Assembly: GCF_050947335.1 (NCBI RefSeq)
Contig: NW_027473858.1
Location: 62,001-126,000 of the forward strand
Direction: 5' to 3'
Source of the DNA: Megachile rotundata
Taxonomy: Eukaryota > Arthropoda > Insecta > Hymenoptera > Megachilidae
Length of the DNA stretch: 64,000 nt
Position 1 is the first letter of the stretch; each line of letters opens with the position of its first letter. A program made the translations under genes and the position numbers. The notes beneath the pieces were generated by a model. It was not told where the DNA came from. It was given only the letters and a program-made list of their open reading frames with translations, and ran no database searches. This document shows positions 1 through 13,197 of the stretch, piece after piece.

Positions 1-83
1 ATAGAACGACAATTACTATACTTATTACTCTTATTATCATCAATCTAACTCATATTATTAGCCATATTATGCTTATATGATCG
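1..83. repeat. Reference unit and map of its variable positions
   Basis: This first complete unit defines the phase used in all entries. The constant core is unit positions 52-71, covering CATATTATTAG and then CCATATTATG, with rare changes. Variable sites: position 4 (G or T), position 5 (G, A or C), positions 19-23 (ATACTCAT, ATACTTAT or ATGCTTAT context), 28-37 (ACTCTTATT, ACTCTCATT, ACACTCACT or AATACTCGTATT context), 41-50 (CAATC, CAAAC, CAATCC, CAGTC, CAACC; then TAACTC, TAAATC, TAGCTC or TAATTC), 60-63 (AGCC, GGCC or AGGC), 72-73 (GCTT, GGTT or GCGT) and 81 (GATCG or GACCG). Two CpGs, at 7-8 and 82-83, are nearly constant. This copy is gaacg-type with the rare TTATCATC change at positions 35-41. 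Confidence 0.95.
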
Positions 84-121
84 ATAGGACGACAATTACT
101 ATACTTATTACACTCATTATT

Positions 122-172
122 ATCAATCTAACTCATATTATTAGCCATATTATGGTTATATGACCGATAGCA
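122..172. other. Example of the unit's 11-bp dyad and adjacent linked site
   Basis: In ggtt-type units, unit positions 62-72 read CCATATTATGG, a perfect five-base inverted repeat (CCATA, TATGG) around one T. In gctt-type units the outermost pair is C with C and the dyad shrinks. Units with AGGC at 60-63 read GCATATTATGC, which restores pairing with swapped bases. No binding protein is known to me for this site. Confidence 0.6.
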
Positions 173-996
173 CGACAATTACTATGCTTATTACTCTTAT
201 TATTATCAATCTAACTCATATTATTAGCCATATTATGCTTATATGATCGATAGAACGACAATTTCTATACTTATTACTCTCATTATTATCAATCTAACTC
301 ATATTATTAGCCATATTATGCTTATATGATCGATAGGACGACAATTACTATACTCATTACTCTTATTATTATCAATCTAACTCATATTATTAGCCATATT
401 ATGCTTATATGATCGATATAACGACAATTACTATACTTATTACACTCACTGTTATCAAACTAACTCATATTATTAGCCATATTATGGTTATATGACCGAT
501 AGAACGACAATTACTATACTTATTACACTCACTATTATCAATCTAACTCATATTATTAGCCATATTATGCTTATATGATCGATAGGACGACAATTACTAT
601 ACTCATTACTCTTATCATTATCAATCTAAATCATATTATTAGCCATATTATGCTTATATGATCGATATAACGACAATTACTATACTTATTACACTCATTA
701 TTATCTATCTAACTCATACTATTAGCCATATTATGGTTATATGACCGATAGCACGACAATTACTATGCTTATTACTCTTATTATTATCAATCTAACTCAT
801 ATTATTAGCCATATTATGCTTATATGATCGATAGAACGACAATTACTATACTTATTACTCTCATTATTATCAATCTAACTCATATTATTAGCCATATTAT
901 GCTTATATGATCGATAGGACGACAATTACTATACTCATTACTCTTATTATTATCAATCTAACTCATATTATTAGCCATATTATGGTTATATGACCG

Positions 997-3900
997 ATAG
1001 AACGACAATTACTATACTTATTACACTCACTATTATCAATCTAACTCATATTATTAGCCATATTATGGTTATATGACCGATAGGACGGCAATTACTATAC
1101 TCATTACTCTTATTATTATCAATCTAACTCATATTATTAGCCATATTATGCGTATATGATCGATAGGACGACAATTACTATACTCATTACTCTTATCATT
1201 ATCAATCTAAATCATATTATTAGCCATATTATGCTTATATGATCGATATAACGACAATTACTATACTTATTACACTCACTGTTATCAATCTAACTCATAT
1301 TATTAGCCATATTATGCTTATATGATCGATAGGACGACAATTACTATACTCATTACTCTTATTATTATCAATCTAACTCATATTATTAGCCATATTATGG
1401 TTATATGACCGATAGCACGACAATTACTATGCTTATTACTCTTATTATTATCAATCTAACTCATATTATTAGCCATATTATGCTTATATGATCGATAGAA
1501 CGACAATTACTATACTTATTACTCTCATTATTATCACTCTAACTCATAATATTAGCCATATTATGCTTATATGATCGATATAAAGACAATTACTATACTT
1601 ATTACACTCACTGTTATCAAACTAACTCATATTATTAGCCATATTATGGTTATATGACCGATAGAACGACAATTACTATACTTATTACACTCACTATTAT
1701 CAATCTAACTCATATTATTAGCCATATTATGGTTATATGACCGATAGGACGACAATTACTATACTCATTACTCTTATTATTATCAATCTAACTCATATTA
1801 TTAGCCATATTATGCGTATATGATCGATAGGACGACAATTACTATACTCATTACTCTTATCATTATCAATCTAAATCATATTATTAGCCATATTATGCTT
1901 ATATGATCGATATAACGACAATTACTATACTTATTACACTCACTGTTATCAAACTAACTCATATTATTGGCCATATTATGGTTATATGACCGATAGAACG
2001 ACAATTACTATACTTATTACACTCACTGTTATCAAACAAACTCATATTATTGGCCATATTATGGTTATATGACCGATAGATCGACAATTACTATACTTAT
2101 TACACTCACTATTATCAATCTAACTCATATTATTAGCCATATTATGGTTATATGACCGATAGAACGACAATTACTATACTTATTACTCTTATTATTATCA
2201 ATCTAACTCATATTATTAGCCATATTATGCTTATATGATCGATAGGACGACAATTACTATACTCATTTCTCTTATCATTATCAATCTAAATCATATTATT
2301 AGCCATATTATGCTTATATGATCGATATAACGACAATTACTATACTTATTACACTCATTATTATCAATCTAACTCATATTATTAGCCATATTATGGTTAT
2401 ATGACCGATAGCACGACAATTACTATGCTTATTACTCTTATTATTATCAATCTAACTCATATTATTAGCCATATTATGCGTATATGATCGATAGGACGAC
2501 AATTACTATACGCATTACTCTTATCATTATCAACCTAAATCATATTATTAGCCATATTATGCTTATATGATCGATAAAACGACAATTACTATACTTATTA
2601 CACTCACTGTTATCAAACTAACTCATATTATTGGCCATATTATGGTTATATGACCGATAGGACGACAATTACTATACTCATTACTCTTATCATTATCAAT
2701 CTAAACCATATTATTAGCCATATTATGCTTATATGATCGATATAACGACAATTACTATACTTATTACACTCACTATTATCAATCTAACTCACATTATTAG
2801 CCATATTATGGTTATATGACCGATAGAACGACAATTACTATACTTATTACTCTTATTATTATCAATCTAACTCATATTATTAGCCATATTATGCTTATAT
2901 GATCAATAGGACGAGAATTACTACACTCATTACTCTTATTATTATCAATCTAACTCATATTATTAGCCATATTATGCTTGTATGATCGATAGGACGACAA
3001 TTACTATACTCATTACTCTTATTATTATCAGTCTAACTCATATTATTAGGCATATTATGCTTATATGATCGATATAACGACAATTACTATACTTATTACT
3101 CTCATTATTATCAATCTAACTCATATTATTAGCCATATTGTGCTTATATGATCGATAGAACGACAATTACTATACTTATTACTCTTATTATCATCAATCT
3201 AACTCATATTATTAGCCATATTATGCTTGTATGATCGATAGGACGACAATTACTATACTCATTACTCTTATCATTATCAATCTAAATCATATTATTAGCC
3301 ATATTATGCTTATATGATCGATATAACGACAATTACTATACTTATTACACTCACTATTATCAATCTAACTCATATTATTAGCCATAGTATGGTTATATGA
3401 CCGATAGAACGACAATTACTATACTTATTACTCTTATTATTATCAATCTAACTCATATTATTAGCCATATTATGCTTATATGATCAATAGGACGAGAATT
3501 ACTCAACTCATTACTCTTATTATTATCAATCTAACTCATATTATTAGCCATATTATGCTTGTATGATCGATAGGACTACAATTACTATACTCATTACTCT
3601 TATTATTATCAGTCTAACTCATATTATTAGGCATATTATGCTTATATGATCGATAGAACGACAATTACTGTACTTATTACTCTCATTATTATCAATCTAA
3701 CTCATATTATTAGCCATATTGTGCTTATATGATCGATAGAACGACAATTACTATACTTATTACTCTTATTATCATCAATCTAACTCATATTATTAGCCAT
3801 ATTATGCTTATATGATCGACAGGACGACAATTACTATACTCATTACTCTTATCATTATCAATCTAAATCATATTATTAGCCATATTATGCTTATATGATC

Positions 3901-4150
3901 GATATAACGACAATTACTATACTTATTACACTCATTATTATCAATCTAACTCATATTATTAGCCATATTATGGTTATATGACCGATAGCACGACAATTAC
4001 TATACTTATTACTCTTATTATTATCAATCTAACTCATATTATTAGCCATATTATGCTTATATGATCGATAGGACGACAATTACTATACTCATTACTCTTA
4101 TCATTATCAATCTAAATCATATTATTAGCCATATTATGGTTATATGACCG
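997..4150. repeat. 38-unit higher-order repeat, copy 1 (3154 bp)
   Basis: This stretch matches the next 3154 bp unit by unit, a shift of exactly 38 x 83. Rare markers recur at this spacing: ggacggcaatt (1080 and 4234), the odd unit with TCACTC and CATAATATTAG (about 1533 and 4687), atataaagac (about 1578 and 4732), caaacaaactc (about 2034 and 5188), and actcaactc (3501 and 6655). The copies differ at a few bases, such as agatcgac near 2076 against agaacgac. The match stops upstream at the unit starting 914. Confidence 0.93.
4068..4150. repeat. Chimeric unit at the 38-unit duplication junction
   Basis: The 5' part is D-type (ggacg, TCATTATC, CTAAATC) but the 3' part is ggtt then gaccg. D-type units elsewhere in the window end in gctt and gatcg. 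The left part matches the equivalent unit at 7222 and the right part matches the unit at 914, just upstream of copy 1. The exchange point therefore lies between unit position 49 and position 72, inside the invariant core. I infer unequal exchange between misaligned arrays. Confidence 0.85.
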
Positions 4151-7100
4151 ATAGAACGACAATTACTATACTTATTACACTCACTATTATCAATCTAACT
4201 CATATTATTAGCCATATTATGGTTATATGACCGATAGGACGGCAATTACTATACTCATTACTCTTATTATTATCAATCTAACTCATATTATTAGCCATAT
4301 TATGCGTATATGATCGATAGGACGACAATTACTATACTCATTACTCTTATCATTATCAATCTAAATCATATTATTAGCCATATTATGCTTATATGATCGA
4401 TATAACGACAATTACTATACTTATTACACTCACTGTTATCAATCTAACTCATATTATTAGCCATATTATGCTTATATGATCGATAGGACGACAATTACTA
4501 TACTCATTACTCTTATTATTATCAATCTAACTCATATTATTAGCCATATTATGGTTATATGACCGATAGCACGACAATTACTATGCTTATTACTCTTATT
4601 ATTATCAATCTAACTCATATTATTAGCCATATTATGCTTATATGATCGATAGAACGACAATTACTATACTTATTACTCTCATTATTATCACTCTAACTCA
4701 TAATATTAGCCATATTATGCTTATATGATCGATATAAAGACAATTACTATACTTATTACACTCACTGTTATCAAACTAACTCATATTATTAGCCATATTA
4801 TGGTTATATGACCGATAGAACGACAATTACTATACTTATTACACTCACTATTATCAATCTAACTCATATTATTAGCCATATTATGGTTATATGACCGATA
4901 GGACGACAATTACTATACTCATTACTCTTATTATTATCAATCTAACTCATATTATTAGCCATATTATGCGTATATGATCGATAGGACGACAATTACTATA
5001 CTCATTACTCTTATCATTATCAATCTAAATCATATTATTAGCCATATTATGCTTATATGATCGATATAACGACAATTACTATACTTATTACACTCACTGT
5101 TATCAAACTAACTCATATTATTGGCCATATTATGGTTATATGACCGATAGAACGACAATTACTATACTTATTACACTCACTGTTATCAAACAAACTCATA
5201 TTATTGGCCATATTATGGTTATATGACCGATAGAACGACAATTACTATACTTATTACACTCACTATTATCAATCTAACTCATATTATTAGCCATATTATG
5301 GTTATATGACCGATAGAACGACAATTACTATACTTATTACTCTTATTATTATCAATCTAACTCATATTATTAGCCATATTATGCTTATATGATCGATAGG
5401 ACGACAATTACTATACTCATTTCTCTTATCATTATCAATCTAAATCATATTATTAGCCATATTATGCTTATATGATCGATATAACGACAATTACTATACT
5501 TATTACACTCATTATTATCAATCTAACTCATATTATTAGCCATATTATGGTTATATGACCGATAGCACGACAATTACTATGCTTATTACTCTTATTATTA
5601 TCAATCTAACTCATATTATTAGCCATATTATGCGTATATGATCGATAGGACGACAATTACTATACGCATTACTCTTATCATTATCAACCTAAATCATATT
5701 ATTAGCCATATTATGCTTATATGATCGATAAAACGACAATTACTATACTTATTACACTCACTGTTATCAAACTAACTCATATTATTGGCCATATTATGGT
5801 TATATGACCGATAGGACGACAATTACTATACTCATTACTCTTATCATTATCAATCTAAACCATATTATTAGCCATATTATGCTTATATGATCGATATAAC
5901 GACAATTACTATACTTATTACACTCACTATTATCAATCTAACTCATATTATTAGCCATATTATGGTTATATGACCGATAGAACGACAATTACTATACTTA
6001 TTACTCTTATTATTATCAATCTAACTCATATTATTAGCCATATTATGCTTATATGATCAATAGGACGAGAAATACTACACTCATTACTCTTATTATTATC
6101 AATCTAACTCATATTATTAGCCATATTATGCTTGTATGATCGATAGGACGACAATTACTATACTCATTACTCTTATTATTATCAGTCTAACTCATATTAT
6201 TAGGCATATTATGCTTATATGATCGATATAACGACAATTACTATACTTATTACTCTCATTATTATCAATCTAACTCATATTATTAGCCATATTGTGCTTA
6301 TATGATCGATAGAACGACAATTACTATACTTATTACTCTTATTATCATCAATCTAACTCATATTATTAGCCATATTATGCTTGTATGATCGATAGGACGA
6401 CAATTACTATACTCATTACTCTTATCATTATCAATCTAAATCATATTATTAGCCATATTATGCTTATATGATCGATATAACGACAATTACTATACTTATT
6501 ACACTCACTATTATCAATCTAACTCATATTATTAGCCATAGTATGGTTATATGACCGATAGAACGACAATTACTATACTTATTACTCTTATTATTATCAA
6601 TCTAACTCATATTATTAGCCATATTATGCTTATATGATCAATAGGACGAGAATTACTCAACTCATTACTCTTATTATTATCAATCTAACTCATATTATTA
6701 GCCATATTATGCTTGTATGATCGATAGGACTACAATTACTATACTCATTACTCTTATTATTATCAGTCTAACTCATATTATTAGGCATATTATGCTTATA
6801 TGATCGATAGAACGACAATTACTATACTTATTACTCTCATTATTATCAATCTAACTCATATTATTAGCCATATTGTGCTTATATGACCGATAGAACGACA
6901 ATTACTATACTTATTACTCTTATTATCATCAATCTAACTCATATTATTAGCCATATTATGCTTATATGATCGACAGGACGACAATTACTATACTCATTAC
7001 TCTTATCATTATCAATCTAAATCATATTATTAGCCATATTATGCTTATATGATCGATATAACGACAATTACTATACTTATTACACTCATTATTATCAATC

Positions 7101-7304
7101 TAATTCATATTATTAGCCATATTATGGTTATATGACCGATAGCACGACAATTACTATACTTATTACTCTTATTATTATCAATCTAACTCATATTATTAGC
7201 CATATTATGCTTATATGATCGATAGGACGACAATTACTATACTCATTACTCTTATCATTATCAATCTAAATCATATTATTAGCCATATTATGCTTATATG
7301 ATCG
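4151..7304. repeat. 38-unit higher-order repeat, copy 2 (3154 bp)
   Basis: This is the second copy of the block at 997-4150 and keeps the same order of unit types. Private differences include agaaatactac near 6067 (copy 1 has agaattactac) and ttatatgaccg at 6885 after a gtgctt unit. Its right part, from 5977, is related again to the block starting at 13198, so parts of this region exist in three places. Confidence 0.93.
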
Positions 7305-8383
7305 ATATAACGACAATTACTATACTTATTACACTCACTGTTATCAAACTAACTCATATTATTAGCCATATTATGGTTATATGACCGATAGAACGACAAT
7401 TACTATACGTATTACACTCACTATTATCAATCTAACTCATATTATTAGCCATATTATGGTTATATGACCGATAGGACGACAATTACTATACTCATTACTC
7501 TTATTATTATCAATCTAACTCATATTATTAGCCATATTATGCGTATATGATCGATAGGACGACAATTACTATACTCATTACTCTTATCATTATCAATCTA
7601 AATCATATTATTGGCTATATTATGCTTATATGATCGATATAACGACAATTACTATACTTATTACACTCACTGTTATCAAACTAACTCATATTATTAGCCA
7701 TATTATGCTTATATGATCGATAGGACGACAATTACTATACTCATTACTCTTATTATTATCAATCTAACTCATATTATTAGCCATATTATGCTTATATGAT
7801 CGATACAACGACAATTACTATACTTATTACACTCACTGTTATCAATCTAACTCATATTATTAGCCATATTATGCTTATATGATCGATATAACGACAATTA
7901 CTATACTTATTACACTCACTGTTATCAAACTAACTCATATTATTGGCCATATTATGGTTATATGACCGATAGAACGACAATTACTATACTTATTACACTC
8001 ACTATTATCAATCTAACTCATATTATTAGACATATTATGGTTATATGACCGATAGAACGACAATTACTATACTTATTACTCTTATTATTATCAATCTAAC
8101 TCATATTATTAGCCATATTATGCTTATATGATCGATAGGACGACAATTACTAAACTCATTACTCTTATTATTATCAATCTAACTCATATTATTAGCCATA
8201 TTATGCTTATATGATCGATAGGACGACAATTACTATACTCATTACTCTTATTATTATCAATCTAACTCATATTATTAGCCATATTATGCTTATATGATCG
8301 ATATAACGACAATTACTATACTTATTACACTCACTGTTATCAATCCAACTCATATTATTAGCCATATTATGCTTATATTATCG
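5977..8383. repeat. 29-unit block duplicated at 13198-15604 (shift 87 units)
   Basis: Units here match those 7221 bp (87 x 83) downstream in the same order. Markers: caataggacgag (6058 and 13279), ttggctatat (7611 and 14832), ttagacat (near 8027 and 15248) and the ttatattatcg ending (near 8373 and 15594). Private changes: ggactacaatt near 6728 and gacaggacg near 6973. The block overlaps the end of the 38-unit copy 2, which shows that duplications of different age are superposed. Confidence 0.88.
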
Positions 8384-8798
8384 ATAGAACGACAATTACT
8401 ATACTTATTACTCCCATTATTATCAATCTAACTCATATTATTATCCATATTGTGCTTATATGATCGATAGAACGACAATTACTATACTTATTACTCTTAT
8501 TATTATCAATCTAACTCATATTATTAGCCATATTATGCTTATATGATCGATAGGACGACAATTACTATACTCATTACTCTTGTTATTATCAATCTAACTC
8601 ATATTATTAGCCATATAATGCTTATATGATCGATAGGACGACAATAACTATACTCATTACTCTCATTATTATCAATCTAACTCATATTATTAGCCATATT
8701 ATGCTTATATGATCGATAGGACGACAATTACTATACTCATTACTCTTATTATTATCAATCTAACTCATATTATTAGCCATATTATGCTTATATGATCG
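7886..8798. repeat. 11-unit tandem repeat, copy 1 (913 bp)
   Basis: Eleven units repeat at a shift of 913 bp. Shared rare markers are ttagacat (7969 unit and 8882 unit), ttatattatcg before 8384 and 9297, the actccc and ttatccatattgtgc unit (8384 and 9297), actcttgtt (near 8577 and 9490), ccatataatgc (near 8614 and 9527) and gacaataac. A private change is ctaaactc near 8151. Confidence 0.92.
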
Positions 8799-9711
8799 AT
8801 ATAACGACAATTACTATACTTATTACACTCACTGTTATCAAACTAACTCATATTATTGGCCATATTATGGTTATATGACCGATAGAACGACAATTACTAT
8901 ACTTATTACACTCACTATTATCAATCTAACTCATATTATTAGACATATTATGGTTATATGACCGATAGAACGACAATTACTATACTTATTACTCTTATTA
9001 TTATCAATCTAACTCATATTATTAGCCATATTATGCTTATATGATCGATAGGACGACAATTACTATACTCATTACTCTTATTATTATCAATCTAACTCAT
9101 ATTATTAGCCATATTATGCTTATATGATCGATAGGACGACAATTACTATACTCATTACTCTTATTATTATCAATCTAACTCATATTATTAGCCATATTAT
9201 GCTTATATGATCGATATAACGACAATTACTATACTTATTACACTCACTTTTATCAATCCAACTCATATTATTAGCCATATTATGCTTATATTATCGATAG
9301 AACGACAATTACTATACTTATTACTCCCATTATTATCAATCTAACTCATATTATTATCCATATTGTGCTTATATGATCGATAGAACGACAATTACTATAC
9401 TTATTACTCTTATTATTATCAATCTAACTCATATTATTAGCCATATTATGCTTATATGATCGATAGGACGACAATTACTATACTCATTACTCTTGTTATT
9501 ATCAATCTAACTCATATTATTAGCCATATAATGCTTATATGATCGATAGGACGACAATAACTATACTCATTACTCTTATTATTATCAATCTAACTCATAT
9601 TATTAGCCATATTATGCTTATATGATCGATAGGACGACAATTACTATACTCATTACTCTTATTATTATCAATCTAACTCATATTATTAGCCATATTATGC
9701 TTATATGATCG
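8799..9711. repeat. 11-unit tandem repeat, copy 2 (913 bp)
   Basis: This is the second copy of 7886-8798. A private change is cactttta near 9246 where copy 1 has cactgtta. The actccc plus ttatcc unit at 9297 recurs six units later at 9795 (498 bp), so a further short duplication follows this copy. Confidence 0.92.
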
Positions 9712-9794
9712 ATATAACGACAATTACTATACTTATTACACTCACTGTTATCAATCCAACTCATATTATTAGCCATATTATGCTTATATGATCG

Positions 9795-12450
9795 ATAGAA
9801 CGACAATTACTATACTTATTACTCCCATTATTATCAATCTAACTCATATTATTATCCATATTGTGCTTATATGATCGATAGAACGACAATTACTATACTC
9901 ATTACTCTTATTATTATCAATCTAACTCATATTATTAGCCATATTATGCTTATATGATCGATAGGAATACAATTACTATACTCATTACTCTTATTATTAT
10001 CAATCTAGCTCATATTATTAGCCATATTATGCGTATATGATCGATAGGACGACAATTACTATACTCATTACTCTTATCATTATCAATCTAAATCATATTA
10101 TTAGCCATATTATGCTTATATGATCGATATAACGACAATTACTATACTTATTACACTCACTGTTATCAAACTAACTCATATTATTGGCCATATTATGGTT
10201 ATATGACCGATAGAACGACAATTACTATACTTATTACACTCACTATTATCAATCTAACTCATATTATTAGCCATATTATGGTTATATGACCGATAGAACG
10301 ACAATTACTATACTTATTACTCTTATTATTATCAATCTAACTCGTATTATTGGCCATATTATGCTTATATGATCGATAGGACGACAATTACTATACTCAT
10401 TACTCTTATTATTATCAATCTAACTCATATTATTAGCCATATTATGCTTATATGATCGATAGAACGACAATTACTATACTTATTACTCTCATTATTATCA
10501 ATCTAACTCATATTATTAGCGATATTGTGCTTATATGATCGATAGAACGACAATTACTATACTTATTACTCTTATTATTATCAATCTAACTCATATTATT
10601 AGCCATATTATGCTTATATGATCGATAGGACGACAATTACTATACTCATTACTCTTATTATTATCAGTCTAACTCATATTATTAGCCATATTATGCTTAT
10701 ATGATCGATATAACGACAATTACTATACTTATTACACTCACTGTTATCAATCCAACTCATATTATTAGCCATATTATGCTTATATGATCGATAGAACGAC
10801 AATTACTATACTTATTACTCCCATTATTATCAATCTAACTCATATTATTAGCCATATTATGCTTATATGATCGATAGGACGACAATTACTATACTCATTA
10901 CTCTTATTATTATCAATCTAACTCATATTATTAGCCATATTATGCTTATATGATCGATAGGACGACAATAACTATACTCATTACTCTTATTATTATCAAT
11001 CTAACTCATATTATTAGCCATATTATGCTTATATGATCGATAGGACGACAATTACTATACTCATTACTCTTATTATTATCAATCTAACTCATATTATTAG
11101 CCATATTATGCTTATATGATCGATAGGACGACAATTACTATACTCATTACTCTTATTATTTTCAATCTAACTCATATTATTAGCCATATTATGCTTATAT
11201 GATCGATAGGACGACAATTACTATACTCATTACTCTTATTATTATCAATCTAACTCATATTATTAGGCATATTATGCTTATATGATCGATATAACGACAA
11301 TTACTATACTTATTACACTCACTGTTATCAATCCAACTCATATTACTAGCCATATTGTGCTTATATGATCGATAGAACGACAATTACTATACTTATTACT
11401 CTTATTATTATCAATTCAACTCATATTATTAGCCATATTATGCTTATATGATCGATAGGACGACAATTACTATAATCATTACTCTTATTATTATCAATCT
11501 AACTCATATTATTAGCCATATTATGCTTATATAATCGATAGGACGACAATTACTATACTCATTACTCTTATTATTATCAATCTAACTCATATTATTAGCC
11601 ATATTATGCTTATATGATCGATAGGACGACAATTGCTATACTCATTACTCTTATTATTATCAATCTAACTCATATTATTAGCCATATTATGCTTACATGA
11701 TCGATAGGACGACAATTACTATACTCATTACTCTTATCATTATCAATCTAAATCATATTATTAGCCATATTATGCTTATATGATCGATATAACGACAATT
11801 ACTATACTTATTACACTCACTGTTATCAAACTAACTCATATTATTAGCCATATTATGGTTATATGACCGATAGAACATCAATTACTATACTTATTACTCT
11901 TATTATTATCAATCTAACTCATATTATTAGCCATATTATGCTTATATGATCGATAGGACGACAATTACTATACTCATTACTCTTATTATTATCAATCTAA
12001 CTCATATTATTAGGCATATTATGCTTATATGATCGATATAACGACAATTACTATACTTATTACTCTCATTATTATCAATCTAACTCATATTATTAGCCAT
12101 ATTGTGCTTATATGATCGATAGAACGACAATTACTATACTTATTACTCTTATTATCATCAATCTAACTCATATTATTAGCCATATTATGCTTATATGATC
12201 GATAGGACGACAATTACTATAATCATTACTCTTATTATTATCAATCTAACTCATATTATTAGCCATATTATGCTTATATGATCGATAGGACGACAATTGC
12301 TATACTCATTACTCTTATTATTATCAATCTAACTCATATTATTAGCCATATTATGCTTATATGATCGATAGGACGACAATTACTATACTCATTACTCTTA
12401 TTATTATCAATCTAACTCATATTATTAGCCATATTATGCTTATATGATCG
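9795..12450. repeat. 32-unit block duplicated at 15605-18343
   Basis: Marker units recur downstream at a shift of 70 units and then 71 units: ggaatac (9961 and 15771), attttcaatc (near 11159 and 17052), ataatcg (near 11530 and 17423) and gaacatcaatt (11870 and 17763). The shift changes because the downstream copy has one extra unit near 16020-16185. Private changes here include attagcgatattg near 10518. Confidence 0.9.
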
Positions 12451-13197
12451 ATATAACGACAATTACTATACTTATTACTCTCATTATTATCAATCTAACT
12501 CATATTATTAGCCATATTATGCTTATATGACCGATAGAACGACAATTACTATGCTTATTACTCTTATTATTATCAATCTAACTCATATTATTAGCCATAT
12601 TATGCTTATATGATCGATAGAACGACAATTACTATACTTATTACTCTCATTATTATCAATCTAACTCATATTATTAGCCATATTGTGCTTATATGATCGA
12701 TAGAACGACAATTACTATACTTATTACTCTTATTATTATCAATCTAACTCATATTATTAGCCATATTATGGTGATATGACCGATAGGACGACAATTACTA
12801 TACTCATTACTCTTATTATTATCAATCTAACTCATATTATTAGCCATATTATGCTTATATGATCGATAGGACGACAATTACTATACTTATTACACTCACT
12901 ATTATCTATCTATCTCATATTATTAGCCATATTATGGTTATATGACCGATAGAACGACAATTACTATACTTATTACTCTTATTATTATCAATCTAACTCA
13001 TATTATTAGGCATATTATGCTTATATGATCGATATAACGACAATTACTATACTTATTACACTCACTGTTATCAAACTAACTCATATTATTGGCCATATTA
13101 TGGTTATATGACCGATAGAACGACAATTACTATACTTATTACACTCACTGTTATCAAACAAACTCATATTATTGGCCATATTATGGTTATATGACCG
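12451..13197. repeat. Nine satellite units between duplicated blocks
   Basis: Ordinary 83-bp units lie between the two ends of the long duplication. The unit ending near 12533 combines gctt with gaccg, a rare recombinant of two normally linked sites. The unit ending near 12782 has ggtgatatgacc. The unit at 13115 carries caaacaaactc, shared with 2008 and 5147. No other element is visible. Confidence 0.85.

Larger units (their letters stand above)
1..996. repeat. Left block of 12 units, two runs of the D-G-E-F order
   Basis: Twelve 83-bp units precede the 38-unit duplication. Units at 84 (cattatt, ggtt), 167 (gcacg, ctatgctt), 250 (gaacg, ctctcatt) and 333 (ggacg) give the order G, E, F, A. 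The order returns at 582 (D), 665 (G), 748 (E), 831 (F) and 914 (A). Nothing other than satellite is present. The unit at 914 carries ggtt and gaccg, which matters for the junction at 4068. Confidence 0.9.

Noticed and set aside
20..75. Internal 28-bp sub-repeat (ACTCAT at unit positions 20 and 48)
   Set aside because: Beyond the six shared bases the two 28-bp segments agree at about 12 of 28 positions, little above chance for AT-rich DNA.
122..140. CArG (MADS) box in CCATATTATGG
   Set aside because: There are seven A/T bases between CC and GG, not six. Repetition by the satellite explains its many copies.
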